This document shows positions 1 through 7,649 of a DNA stretch of 27,597 nucleotides, piece by piece. The notes beneath the pieces are model-generated. The model saw nothing but the letters and a program-made list of their open reading frames with translations. It searched no databases and was not told where the DNA came from. The stretch lies in contig DUUU01000342.1 in the NCBI GenBank assembly GCA_012841485.1, positions 1 to 27,597 of the forward strand, given 5' to 3'. Numbering within the stretch: the first letter of the stretch is position 1; every line of letters begins with the position of its first letter. Source of the stretch: Armatimonadota bacterium. Its GTDB lineage: Bacteria > Armatimonadota > JAAZEB01. The position numbers and the translations under genes were made by a program.

Positions 1-963
1 GCGCCAGATCGGGCCCCGTCCGGCCAGGTGGACCCCACCCACCCAGCGGTCGATGCCGTTGAGGCGAATCCGATCCTCCCTGCCTGCCAGCACGGCGCGC
101 CCAGCCGGGGTGAGCGAGAAGCGCCACTGCTCGAGAGAGACGGGCGGGTCATCAAAGCGCGGGAGCGGCCCGGGGCCATCGATCGTGACGAGGGGCGTTT
201 CGTCGGAAGCGAGCTCCTCCAGGAGGCCCCAGAGCATCGTATCGCCGATAAACGGGCGTGCCTCGCGCTCATCTACGGCGCGAAAGAGGGAGAAGGGGCC
301 GTCGTGCCCCTCGGCGATGGCTTCCAACGCCTCCTGCTCCAGGCGGTCCAGGCCGTTCGTGGTAGACGGAAACTGCTCCAGGCGGCGGGCGAGCGCCTCG
401 CCCAGGTAGGGAAGCGGGGCGGTCTCTGCGCGCGCCAGCGCCGCCAGAGCGGTCGGTTCGGGCGCGGTCCAGGCTTCCCACGCCCGCCGCGCCAGCGCGA
501 TCTGCTCGGGCGTGACAGGCTGGCGCGTGGGGAAGAGGGAGGCGAGTTGCTCCGGGTGCAGTTCGCCCAGGCCACGGAAGCGCGCGAAGCCGGGAAAGTC
601 GCCAATGCAGATGAGGCTGAGCCGCGTCTTATCGAGCGGGAGGCGCGAGAGCCGGTCGAGCAGGCAGATGAGAATCGACTGGTCGAAGAGGCAGGCATCA
701 AACCACAGGACCACTTCGTCGTGCTCGGGCGCGCGTGCCAGGGCATCGTCTTCCGCCTGGAGCCGCCGGGCCACGTCCGCAGCGGTGAGCCGGGCGGCGG
801 TGATCGCGAGATACCCGGCGCGAAGCCTGTGCCACGCCTCTCCCGAGAGCCCCGCAGGCGTCGGACCCTGGACGACAGGATCACACCAGACGGTTACCTC
901 GCCCGGCATGCCGCTTTGGCGCAGCGTTCCCGCCGAGGAATCCCCGCAATGGATGTGAAGCAT
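1..963 (-). CDS. DUF1835/DUF3658 domain protein (3' end outside window)
   Basis: The minus strand reads open from an ATG at 963-961 to the window edge, 321 codons with no stop. The N-terminus MLHIHCGDSSAGTLRQSG, followed by an acidic VWCDPVVQGPTP segment, is the typical opening of DUF1835 proteins. Near the visible end, the phrase NGIDRWVGGVHL resembles the C-terminal DUF3658 region, so probably only a few residues are missing. A GGAGGAGA Shine-Dalgarno lies about 5 nt before the ATG, which fixes the start. No signal peptide or membrane segment is seen, so it is probably cytosolic. The molecular function of the family is not established. It is divergent from the LolA-like/ABC operon at 1193, with about 230 bp between. 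Several open frames on the plus strand here are shadows of this gene. Confidence 0.85.
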   Translation of the reverse strand, partial: MLHIHCGDSSAGTLRQSGMPGEVTVWCDPVVQGPTPAGLSGEAWHRLRAGYLAITAARLTAADVARRLQAEDDALARAPEHDEVVLWFDACLFDQSILICLLDRLSRLPLDKTRLSLICIGDFPGFARFRGLGELHPEQLASLFPTRQPVTPEQIALARRAWEAWTAPEPTALAALARAETAPLPYLGEALARRLEQFPSTTNGLDRLEQEALEAIAEGHDGPFSLFRAVDEREARPFIGDTMLWGLLEELASDETPLVTIDGPGPLPRFDDPPVSLEQWRFSLTPAGRAVLAGREDRIRLNGIDRWVGGVHLAGRGPIWR

Positions 964-1172
964 TGAACTCTCCTCCGGGGGGCGGCGGAAAACGGCCCGC
1001 TCACGCCCAAAGCGAGGTTCTCTCCCCGGATGAAGGAGTCCTCCCATCCGCCTGGGGCTCGCAGGGGCCGAGGATGACGTTCGCGGGTGGCCTGGAATCT
1101 GCGGGCCGACTGGGGTTGGCGGGGGAGGATCCGTTCGTTCCTGGTTGAACGGGCATGAGCGGGGGCGCGTCC

Positions 1173-1181
1173 TGGTATAAA
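1173..1181 (+). promoter_or_regulatory. possible extended -10 promoter element before the LolA-like operon
   Basis: TGGTATAAA fits an extended -10 (TGn plus TATAAA). No convincing -35 hexamer is found at 16-18 nt: a TTGAAC at 1145-1150 is 25 nt away. If used, transcription would start near 1188, within or just after the Shine-Dalgarno of the ATG at 1193. That would favour a downstream GTG start at 1244. Confidence 0.3.
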
Positions 1182-1192
1182 GGGAGGAGACC

Positions 1193-2005
1193 ATGCGAGT
1201 CTTTATTCGCGGATTATTGGCGCCGGCACGCGGGGGTGCAGGCGTGATCCGTTCTTGGGTGGTCGGGCTGCTGATTGCCCTGGGGGCCTTGCCGGGCGCA
1301 TCGCTCCACGCGGGCCCGAGGCCACCGGATGTGAACGCCGTGCTCGCCAAGCTCGATGACCTCTATAAGTCGAGCGGGAGCATCGGGAAGGTAGAGATGA
1401 CGGTGGTTCGCCCTGGAAGCACGCGCACGCTGGTGATGCGCGTGTGGACTCGGGGGGAAGACCGCGCCCTGATCATCATCGACTCGCCCGCGCGCGAGGC
1501 AGGAACCGCGACGCTGCGCGTTGGACAGAACCTTTGGAACTATCTGCCGCGCATCGCGCGCACGATTCGCATCCCGCCGTCGGCGATGCTCAGCCCCTGG
1601 ATGGGGAGCGATTTCACTAACGATGATCTGGTGCAGGAGTCGTCGTATCGAGAGGATTACAACGCCCGGATCACCGGTCGCTCCACGGACCCGCCAGGTT
1701 GGCAGCTCCGCCTCGACGCGAAGCCGGACACGGTGGGCCTCTGGAGACGGATCGATCTGGTGGTTTCGGACGACGGTTGGCTGCCGGTGGTCGAGAGGCA
1801 CTATGACCGCCGGGGCGACCTGGCGCGGGTGATGCGCTTCGACCAGGTGCGCGTGATGGGCGGCCGGCGCATCCCGACGCGCGTGGAGGTGACGCCGACC
1901 GGCAAGCCGGGCCATCGGACGGTGATGCGCTACCTGGAGATGCAGTTCAACGCGAACGTCCCGGAGAGCACCTTCAGCCTGCAGCGCCTTGAACGGAACC
2001 GGTAA
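1193..2005 (+). CDS. LolA-like outer membrane lipoprotein-sorting protein
   Basis: This 270-residue exported protein has an N-terminal hydrophobic stretch at about residues 22-38 (WVVGLLIALGALPGASLHAG), read as a Sec signal. The rest matches the LolA-like family (PF17131 type): KVEMTVVRPG, then MRVWTRGEDRALIIIDSPA, RVGQNLWNYLPRI and SPWMGSDFTNDDLV. Family members are periplasmic half-barrels thought to bind lipid or lipoprotein. The ATG at 1193 has a strong GGGAGGAG Shine-Dalgarno 5 nt upstream. A GTG at 1244 would give a shorter, more classical signal peptide and is the alternative start. It is first in an operon with two FtsX-like permeases and an ABC ATPase, a common arrangement for this family. 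That supports a periplasmic carrier role for the transporter. The exact cargo is unknown. Confidence 0.85.
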   Translation: MRVFIRGLLAPARGGAGVIRSWVVGLLIALGALPGASLHAGPRPPDVNAVLAKLDDLYKSSGSIGKVEMTVVRPGSTRTLVMRVWTRGEDRALIIIDSPAREAGTATLRVGQNLWNYLPRIARTIRIPPSAMLSPWMGSDFTNDDLVQESSYREDYNARITGRSTDPPGWQLRLDAKPDTVGLWRRIDLVVSDDGWLPVVERHYDRRGDLARVMRFDQVRVMGGRRIPTRVEVTPTGKPGHRTVMRYLEMQFNANVPESTFSLQRLERNR

Positions 2006-2016
2006 GGAGAGTGGGG

Positions 2017-3252
2017 ATGCGCTCGAGCACGCTGCGCCTGGCATGGCGCAACCTGGGCCGCAACCGCAAGCGCACTGGCCTGGCGCTCGCCGCCATCGGC
2101 CTGGGGCAGTTCGCGCTGCTGGCGATGAGCGGGATCACCCGGGGCTACACCGACGCGATGCTCGAGACGATCACCGGTCCGATGGTGGGCCATGTGCAGA
2201 TCCACGCGCCGGGGTGGCGCGATGAGCAGAGCCTGGAGCTGTCGGTGACCGCGTTGGCTGCCCGGCTCGACGCGCTCCGCGAGAATCCCGGCGTGGCGCG
2301 CGCCTCGGCGCGGATCTACGCGCCTGCCCTGGTGGCCGTCACGCGCGATGCCCAGGCCGCCATCGTCCTCGGGATCGACCCGGAGGCGGAGTCCGGCCCG
2401 AAGGGCCTCCTGGCGACGGCGCCAGAAGGCGCCCGGCCGGGCGAGTATCGCGTGCTCGTTGGCCGGGCACTCGCCCAAAGCCTGGGGGTGACTCCAGGGA
2501 GCGAGCTGGCGGTGGTGGGGCAGGGGAAGGATGGCTCGATTGCCAACGACCTCTACACCGTCGCCGGCGTGCTCCCCAGCGCTATCGATCTGGTGAACCG
2601 GCAGGGCGTGCTGATGTCGCTGGAGGACGCGCAGCAGCTCTTCGTGATGCCGGACGAGGCGAGCGAGATCATTCTCCACGCGGCGCGTCCGGAGGCGGCG
2701 CGCGAGCTGGCCGGCGGGGTGGCCGCGCGCCCGGCGTTTGCCGGCCTGGAGGTGCTCCCCTGGCAGGATGTGGTGCCAGAGCTGGTGGCGATCCTGGAAC
2801 TAGCCGACGTTTCGAGCTACATCGTCTTGATCTTCGTCTTCGTGGCCGCGGCGGCGGGTGTGGCGAACACGATGATGATGGCGACCTTCGAGCGCCTGCA
2901 TGAGTTTGGGATGCTGCTGGCCCTGGGCGCCACGCCGGGGCGGATCATGCGCCTGATCGTGGCAGAGGCAGCATTGCTGGGGCTGCTTGGGGTTGCACTC
3001 GGCACGCTCCTTGGCGCCGGTTTCGTGGCGGCGACGCAGGGGAGCGGCCTCAACCTGGCGGCGCTGGGGGGAGAAGCCGCCGCCGAGGCGACCTGGCAGG
3101 GCATGGCGATCCCGATCCACATCTTCCCGAGGCTCGCGGCGACGGATGTCCTGGTGGGTGTGGCCGCCGTCGCCGTCACCTCGCTCCTGGCGGCGCTGTG
3201 GCCGGCATGGCACGCGGCGAGACTGGAGCCGATGGAGGCGATGCGCGCATGA
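2017..3252 (+). CDS. FtsX/MacB-type ABC transporter permease (first)
   Basis: Integral membrane protein of 411 residues with the classic MacB/LolCE layout. TM1 is at about 14-38, followed by a long periplasmic domain (about 40-265). Three further helices lie near 268-290, 313-337 and 378-400. Conserved FtsX-domain phrases include ANTMMMATFERLHEFGMLLALGA and the C-terminal WPAWHAARLEPMEAMR (coupling region). An AGGAG at 2005-2009 sits 7 nt before the ATG at 2017. An in-frame GTG at 2011 lies only 1 nt from it and is unlikely to be the start. The gene starts 11 nt after the LolA-like gene and overlaps the second permease by ATGA. It probably forms a heterodimer with that permease, energised by the ATPase at 4484, to move a lipid or lipoprotein through the envelope. 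The cargo is inferred, not shown. Confidence 0.9.
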   Translation: MRSSTLRLAWRNLGRNRKRTGLALAAIGLGQFALLAMSGITRGYTDAMLETITGPMVGHVQIHAPGWRDEQSLELSVTALAARLDALRENPGVARASARIYAPALVAVTRDAQAAIVLGIDPEAESGPKGLLATAPEGARPGEYRVLVGRALAQSLGVTPGSELAVVGQGKDGSIANDLYTVAGVLPSAIDLVNRQGVLMSLEDAQQLFVMPDEASEIILHAARPEAARELAGGVAARPAFAGLEVLPWQDVVPELVAILELADVSSYIVLIFVFVAAAAGVANTMMMATFERLHEFGMLLALGATPGRIMRLIVAEAALLGLLGVALGTLLGAGFVAATQGSGLNLAALGGEAAAEATWQGMAIPIHIFPRLAATDVLVGVAAVAVTSLLAALWPAWHAARLEPMEAMRA

Positions 3253-4487
3253 CGCTCTCCCCGCTCGGAAAGTATGCTCTCCGTAGCCTGACGCGGCACT
3301 CGCGCCGGACGCTTCTCTCAGTGCTCGGCATCGGAATCGGGTGCGCGGTCGCCCTGATCGCCACTGCCTACATCCGAGGCGAGGGCGACCTGATCGAGCG
3401 CGCCGCTGCGCTGAGCGGCACCGGGCACCTCCGCATCTCACCGGCCGGCTGGCTCCCCCAGCGCGATGACCGGCTCCGGCTTCGCGATTGGCAGCAGGCC
3501 CTGGCCATCGCCCGCCAGACGCCGGGCGTCGCGGCGGCGACGCCCCGGGCACGATCCAACGGTCTCCTCGCCTTCGGCACGCGCGTGGCCGGTGTGGAGA
3601 TCGTCGGCGTCGATCCGGCCACCGAGCCCCGCCTCAACCGGGTGGTCCGCAGTATCGGCGCCGGGCGCTACCTGCGCCTCGATGACCGGGGCGCGACCGT
3701 GATTGGCCAGGGGGTGGCCGACCGGCTGCGCGTTCGCCTCGATGATGAGTTGCTCGTAACCGTGGCGGCGCGCGACGGCAACCTGCAGAGCGCGATCCTG
3801 CGGATCGTCGGCATTGTCCGCACTGGCAGCCAGACCGTGGATGCCACGGTCTGCCAGATCCGCCTGCCGGAGCTGGAGGCGCTCACCGGGCGCCCCGGCG
3901 CGGCGGAGGTGGCCGTGCTCCTGGAGCGTTCCGAGGAGATGCCGACCGTGCAGGCAGCGTTCGAGAAAGCGCTGCCTACCGGAAACGTGGTGCATACCTG
4001 GATTGAGGTCCTCCCGGAGCTGAAGGCCAGCTTTGACCTGGACCAGGGCTTCACGCGGCTGCTGATCGGCACGATCATCCTCGTCGTGCTCCTTGGGATC
4101 ACGAGCGCGCAGCTCGCGTCTGTGCTGGAGCGCCGGCGCGAGTTCGCCGTCCTCTCCGCGCTGGGGATGAAGGAGCTCTCCATCGCGCGCCTGCTCCTCC
4201 TGGAAGCTGGGGTGCTTGCCCTGTTGGGCGCCGTGACCGGGCTTCTCCTGGGCGTTCCGGTGGTCTACTACCTGGCGACGGTTGGGATTGACTATGGCGC
4301 GTTTATCGACGCGGACCTCGCCATCTCCAACGTGCTGATTGACAAGGTGTTTCACGCCGATATGGGGTTCTGGCTGGTGCCGCAGGCGCTTGCCATCGCA
4401 TTGGGGGCCACGCTGGTTGCCACGGTCTACCCGGCGTGGTTTGCGGCGAAGACGGATCCTGCCTCGGCGCTTCGGGTGGCCCAATGA
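3249..4487 (+). CDS. FtsX/MacB-type ABC transporter permease (second)
   Basis: A 412-residue paralogue of the preceding permease. One N-terminal helix (about 16-38, VLGIGIGCAVALIATAYI) is followed by a periplasmic domain. Three C-terminal helices begin near 271, 317 and 383, with the FtsX signature ERRREFAVLSALGM and the ending YPAWFAAKTDPASALR. The start is the ATG at 3249, whose ATGA overlaps the stop of the first permease. An upstream in-frame ATG at 3198 lies inside that gene and has no reason to be used. Its own stop overlaps the ATPase start by the same ATGA device, implying translational coupling and a fixed stoichiometry. Two different permeases with one ATPase is the LolCDE arrangement, although MacB-like exporters can also look like this. 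Confidence 0.9.
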   Translation: MTLSPLGKYALRSLTRHSRRTLLSVLGIGIGCAVALIATAYIRGEGDLIERAAALSGTGHLRISPAGWLPQRDDRLRLRDWQQALAIARQTPGVAAATPRARSNGLLAFGTRVAGVEIVGVDPATEPRLNRVVRSIGAGRYLRLDDRGATVIGQGVADRLRVRLDDELLVTVAARDGNLQSAILRIVGIVRTGSQTVDATVCQIRLPELEALTGRPGAAEVAVLLERSEEMPTVQAAFEKALPTGNVVHTWIEVLPELKASFDLDQGFTRLLIGTIILVVLLGITSAQLASVLERRREFAVLSALGMKELSIARLLLLEAGVLALLGAVTGLLLGVPVVYYLATVGIDYGAFIDADLAISNVLIDKVFHADMGFWLVPQALAIALGATLVATVYPAWFAAKTDPASALRVAQ

Positions 4488-5173
4488 ACCAGACAGCTCT
4501 TGTAACGGTGCGCGATGTCACCAAGCTCTTTTCCACGGGCCGGAGTGAAGTCCAGGCGCTGCGTGGGGTGACACTGGATGTGCGCCGCGGCGACTTCCTG
4601 GCTCTGGTCGGCCCCAGCGGGAGCGGCAAGACGACGCTGCTCAACCTGATCGGCGCGCTCGACAGCGCCACGAGCGGCACGATCACGCTTCTCGGGCGGG
4701 ATCTGGGGGCGATGAACCGGCGAGAGCGCGCGGATCTACGCCTGCACACGATCGGGTTTGTCTTCCAGGCGTACAACCTGATCCCCGTGCTCACCGCGCG
4801 CGAGAATGTCGAGTTCGTCCTCGAGCTTCAGGGCGTGGGTGCTGAGAGGAGCGAGCGCGCTCTCCGCGTTCTGGAAGAGCTGGGCCTGGGGGAGCTTGCG
4901 GATCGCCGGGCGAATGAGCTCTCTGGTGGCCAGCAGCAGCGCGTGGCCGTCGCGCGCGCTGTCGCCTCGCGCCCGGCCTTGGTCTTGGCCGACGAGCCGA
5001 CGGCGAATCTGGATACGGCCAACGCCGAGGTGCTGATGGGGCTGATGCGCCGGCTGCATGACGAGCACGGCATGACCTTCGTCTTCTCCACGCATGACCC
5101 GCGCGTTGTCGCCCACGCCACGCGCGTCGTCACGCTGCAAGACGGATGTGTCGCAGCCGACGAAGAGCGCTAG
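4484..5173 (+). CDS. ABC transporter ATP-binding protein (LolD/MacB type)
   Basis: This 229-residue soluble nucleotide-binding subunit is close to the length of LolD. Walker A is GPSGSGKTT (43-51), the Q-loop lies in FVFQAYNLIPVLTARENV, the ABC signature is LSGGQQQR (about 146-153) and Walker B is LVLADEPT with D170/E171. The H-loop is in FVFSTHDPR. All catalytic residues are intact. The ATG at 4484 overlaps the preceding stop (ATGA). The QAYNLIP and ENV segments are those of the MacB/LolD/FtsE branch, which powers mechanotransmission rather than classical substrate import. It is the last gene of the operon 1193-5173; no clear terminator follows it. Confidence 0.93.
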   Translation: MNQTALVTVRDVTKLFSTGRSEVQALRGVTLDVRRGDFLALVGPSGSGKTTLLNLIGALDSATSGTITLLGRDLGAMNRRERADLRLHTIGFVFQAYNLIPVLTARENVEFVLELQGVGAERSERALRVLEELGLGELADRRANELSGGQQQRVAVARAVASRPALVLADEPTANLDTANAEVLMGLMRRLHDEHGMTFVFSTHDPRVVAHATRVVTLQDGCVAADEER

Positions 5174-5243
5174 CCCGAGCGGCCGCGCGAATAGCATCCG
5201 CGAACCGAATTGCTGCCCGTCCGAAAAACGCACGGTTGATGGG

Positions 5244-5273
5244 TTGACAGGCGCTTGCCGGGGGTGCTACAAT
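5244..5273 (+). promoter_or_regulatory. near-consensus sigma-70 promoter
   Basis: The -35 TTGACA (5244-5249) and -10 TACAAT (5268-5273) are separated by 18 nt. The predicted transcription start is near 5280, leaving a leader of about 230 nt before the pseudopilin ATG. It is the best promoter match in the window. Confidence 0.75.
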
Positions 5274-5375
5274 GCGCGCAAATCGATTGTGTGGCTGACC
5301 ATCGGGGTTTGCTGCCGGCGCTCGCGAGGCACGGACGGAATGGGACCGATGGGCGTGACCCGGCTTTGCCGGACA

Positions 5376-5387
5376 CGGATCGATCCG
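5376..5387. promoter_or_regulatory. 12-bp perfect palindrome in the pseudopilin leader
   Basis: CGGATCGATCCG reads the same on both strands, and a further GATCGA follows at about 5390. Lying about 100 nt downstream of the promoter, it could be a repressor site or simply a chance GC-rich palindrome. Confidence 0.25.
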
Positions 5388-5513
5388 ATGATCGACGCGC
5401 GCAATCTGGATACATCCTTTTCGTTCTGTGCTTTCGTTGCGCGTGACGTTGTCTGAGCGTACGCAGAGACCCCTAGCCAGCCCTGCGGCCATCGGCCGAG
5501 AAGGAGGGTTCCT

Positions 5514-6191
5514 ATGCGTCAGCTTCAGTCAACCCGGGGTTTCACGCTGATTGAGCTGCTCGTCGTAATCGCCATCATCGCGATCCTGGCTGCGATCCTC
5601 TTCCCGGTGTTTGCCAGGGCTCGCGAGAACGCGCGCAAGGCGAACTGCCAGAGCAACTTGAAACAGCTCGGTACCGCGTTTACCTCCTATGCTCAGGACT
5701 ATAGCGAGACCCTTCCATCCTTCAACGCCTACTTCTCCCCCCCAATGTTCTTCCAGACGCTGCTGGAGCCGTATCTGAAGAACACTGAGGTGTGGACGTG
5801 CCCGAGCGCTCGCAACAAGTACTGGGCGACCTATGGCGTCCCGACCGAGATGGTGACCAACAAGACGGTCACCTATGGCGTCAACGACATCTTCTTGCTC
5901 CCGGGCAACGGTATCAGCGCGAACGACTTCTTCGGGCGCGCCCGCGTGGCAAAGACGATGGCGATGATCGAACGCCCGGCGGAAGTCTTCGTCCTCGGCG
6001 ACTCCGGGTACTACACGATCTGGATGCGGACGCTGACCGGTGGCACGCTGCAAATGGATTCCGCCGGGCTCAATCGGATTCGCTTCCCGCATGGGGAGGG
6101 GGCCAACTTCGCCTTCGCGGATGGCCACGTGAAGTGGTATAACGAGCAGGGCGTGCGCAGCGGCCAGGTGGGCGAAGTCTACTGGCAATAG
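5514..6191 (+). CDS. type IV pilin-like / pseudopilin protein with H-X9-DG motif
   Basis: A 225-residue protein with a class III signal: a short leader ending in G9, then [20 protein letters not shown] with the conserved Glu at +5 (E14). Prepilin peptidase should therefore cut after G9 and methylate F10. After the helix comes [21 protein letters not shown], typical of the huge pseudopilin families of Armatimonadota, Planctomycetes and relatives. The C-terminus carries the processing-associated H-X9-DG motif (H193, D203, G204, in [17 protein letters not shown]). An AAGGAGG lies at 5501-5507, 7 nt before the ATG. It has its own strong promoter and sits between the ABC/LolA operon and the barrel-like gene. 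Its role in a pseudopilus, secretion or surface display is unknown. Many genomes have dozens of paralogues, so a specific function cannot be assigned. Confidence 0.88.
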   Translation: MRQLQSTRGFTLIELLVVIAIIAILAAILFPVFARARENARKANCQSNLKQLGTAFTSYAQDYSETLPSFNAYFSPPMFFQTLLEPYLKNTEVWTCPSARNKYWATYGVPTEMVTNKTVTYGVNDIFLLPGNGISANDFFGRARVAKTMAMIERPAEVFVLGDSGYYTIWMRTLTGGTLQMDSAGLNRIRFPHGEGANFAFADGHVKWYNEQGVRSGQVGEVYWQ

Positions 6192-6351
6192 GCCGGCAGC
6201 CAGGGGTTAGGGGTCTCTATTGGGCATCATGGCCCCCCCGGGGGCGATACGCCCGCTGCATTTGGGTGAACTGTGGGGCACGTCGCGGGCGGGTGACCAT
6301 TCAGGAGGGCGGCCTCGCGCCGTGTGGGGAGTCCATCGGAAGGGAGCGCGG

Positions 6352-7629
6352 GTGAGGAAGCGGTTCCTCTGCCTCGGTATCGCGGGCCTGTGCCTCGGGC
6401 TGGTCGCGGGGCCGGCCGCCGGCGAGGTAGAGAGCGAGGATGCGCCTGCCGAGAGGCGCTTCACCCTGCGCACGGGGCTCAAGTCCAGCCTGCTGATCTC
6501 GCGCGGGCCGGAAGATCCGCTGCTCCCTTCCGAGCGTGACCAGGCCACCGCGCTCTGGCGGTTTCGCTTCGACCTGACGGCCCGGCTCTCGGAAGAGACC
6601 ACCGCCGCCGTGGCCTACGAGCATCGCGCGCGCGTCGTCTCGGAGGGCCGGCAGACCGCTTTGAGCCTGGGCATCCTCCCGCCGGCGGCGCCGGCGCCCT
6701 ACCGCATCTGGCAGCTTGATGCCGCGCTCGCCTCGGCGGGCGATTCCTTCCAGTACCGCCACGAGCTCGACCGCGCCTACGTGGCGAAGCAGATCCCGCG
6801 CGGAGAACTCACGGTTGGCCGGCAGGCGGTTGGGTGGGGAAGGGGCGTCCTCTTCAGCGCCGTGGATCTCTTCGCGCCCTTCTCGCCGCTGGAAGTAGAC
6901 CGCGAGTGGCGCCGGGGCGTGGATGCCGTGCGCACCGAGGTGCGCCTCTCGGATACCACATCGCTCGACGCGGTGGCCGCTCTTGGCGAGAGCCTGGCGG
7001 AGTCTGCGTTCGTGGGCCGGCTGCGCGGCTACCGCGGTCGCGTGGATGCCGAGGTGATCTTTGGGAAGCGCGCGCGTGATGTGGTGGCCGCCGGCACAGT
7101 CTCTGCCGCCGTGGGCGATGCCGAGGCGCACGCGGAGCTGGCGATCTTCAACACCCCGGAGGCGTTTCCGGGCTCCGGCCTCTTCGGAGCAGACCACCTC
7201 GTCCCGAAGGTGGTGGTGGGTGGCTCCTACACCTTCAACGTGGGGCAGGGGCTCACGCTCCTGGGTGAGTATCACTACTCCGGCTTCGGAGCGGGGAGCA
7301 TCGCCGAGGCGATCCAGCGCCTGCTGGACCCACAGTTTCGCGAGCGCTTCCTCCGTGGCGACACCCAGATCGTGGAGCGCCAGGCGGCGGCGCTCCAGGC
7401 CTCCTACCCGGTGAACGAGGCGCTCTCCTCGTCGCTCCTCTGGTTGCACAGCCCGCAGGATGGCTCCGGCGTGGTGGCACCGGCGCTCTCCTGGAACATC
7501 AGTGATCAACTCGGCCTGACGGGCCAGTTCTTCTTTCCCTACGGCCGCGGCCCCGTCAACGGTGTGCCGCGCACCGAATACGGCAACAGCGAGCTCACCG
7601 GCTTCATCCAGCTCCGCTTGGATTACTGA
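6352..7629 (+). CDS. exported outer-membrane beta-barrel-like protein
   Basis: A 425-residue protein with a Sec signal (RKRFLCLGIAGLCLGLVAGPAAG, residues 2-24). The GTG at 6352 is preceded by GGAAGGGAG at a good distance. The frame is open from 6220, but that extension lacks a ribosome site and would bury the signal peptide. The mature part shows alternating hydrophobic strands, the motif ELTVGRQAVGWGRGVLFSAVD (about 145-165) and a block around DREWRRGVDAVRTEVRL. Similar blocks occur in outer-membrane porin-like proteins found beside LolA-like/transporter cassettes. It ends in LRLDY, an aromatic C-terminus suited to BAM-dependent insertion. I infer an outer-membrane channel or partner for the 1193-5173 transporter, although the pseudopilin gene separates them. 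No named family is certain. Confidence 0.7.
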   Translation: MRKRFLCLGIAGLCLGLVAGPAAGEVESEDAPAERRFTLRTGLKSSLLISRGPEDPLLPSERDQATALWRFRFDLTARLSEETTAAVAYEHRARVVSEGRQTALSLGILPPAAPAPYRIWQLDAALASAGDSFQYRHELDRAYVAKQIPRGELTVGRQAVGWGRGVLFSAVDLFAPFSPLEVDREWRRGVDAVRTEVRLSDTTSLDAVAALGESLAESAFVGRLRGYRGRVDAEVIFGKRARDVVAAGTVSAAVGDAEAHAELAIFNTPEAFPGSGLFGADHLVPKVVVGGSYTFNVGQGLTLLGEYHYSGFGAGSIAEAIQRLLDPQFRERFLRGDTQIVERQAAALQASYPVNEALSSSLLWLHSPQDGSGVVAPALSWNISDQLGLTGQFFFPYGRGPVNGVPRTEYGNSELTGFIQLRLDY

Positions 7630-7649
7630 GCGCCCCGGGCCCGGGCCGG

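Larger units (their letters stand above)
5174..5513. other. 340-bp non-coding region: promoter and long leader of the pseudopilin gene
   Basis: No plausible gene lies here. It holds the tail of the ABC operon, a strong sigma-70 promoter at 5244-5273, and then about 230 nt of presumed 5' untranslated leader before the ATG at 5514. Within the leader are a small perfect stem-loop (CCGGC-TTT-GCCGG, 5360-5372) and a 12-bp perfect palindrome, CGGATCGATCCG (5376-5387). I could not match the leader to any riboswitch class I know. Confidence 0.6.

Noticed and set aside
28..966. 312-codon open frame on the plus strand
   Set aside because: It is antisense to the DUF1835 gene, has no family-like sequence or ribosome site, and is rich in Arg/Gly/Glu as expected of a shadow frame.
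7634..7645. GC palindrome CCCGGGCCCGGG as a bidirectional terminator between the barrel gene and pheA
   Set aside because: It has no loop and no U-tract, and at this GC content short palindromes are expected.
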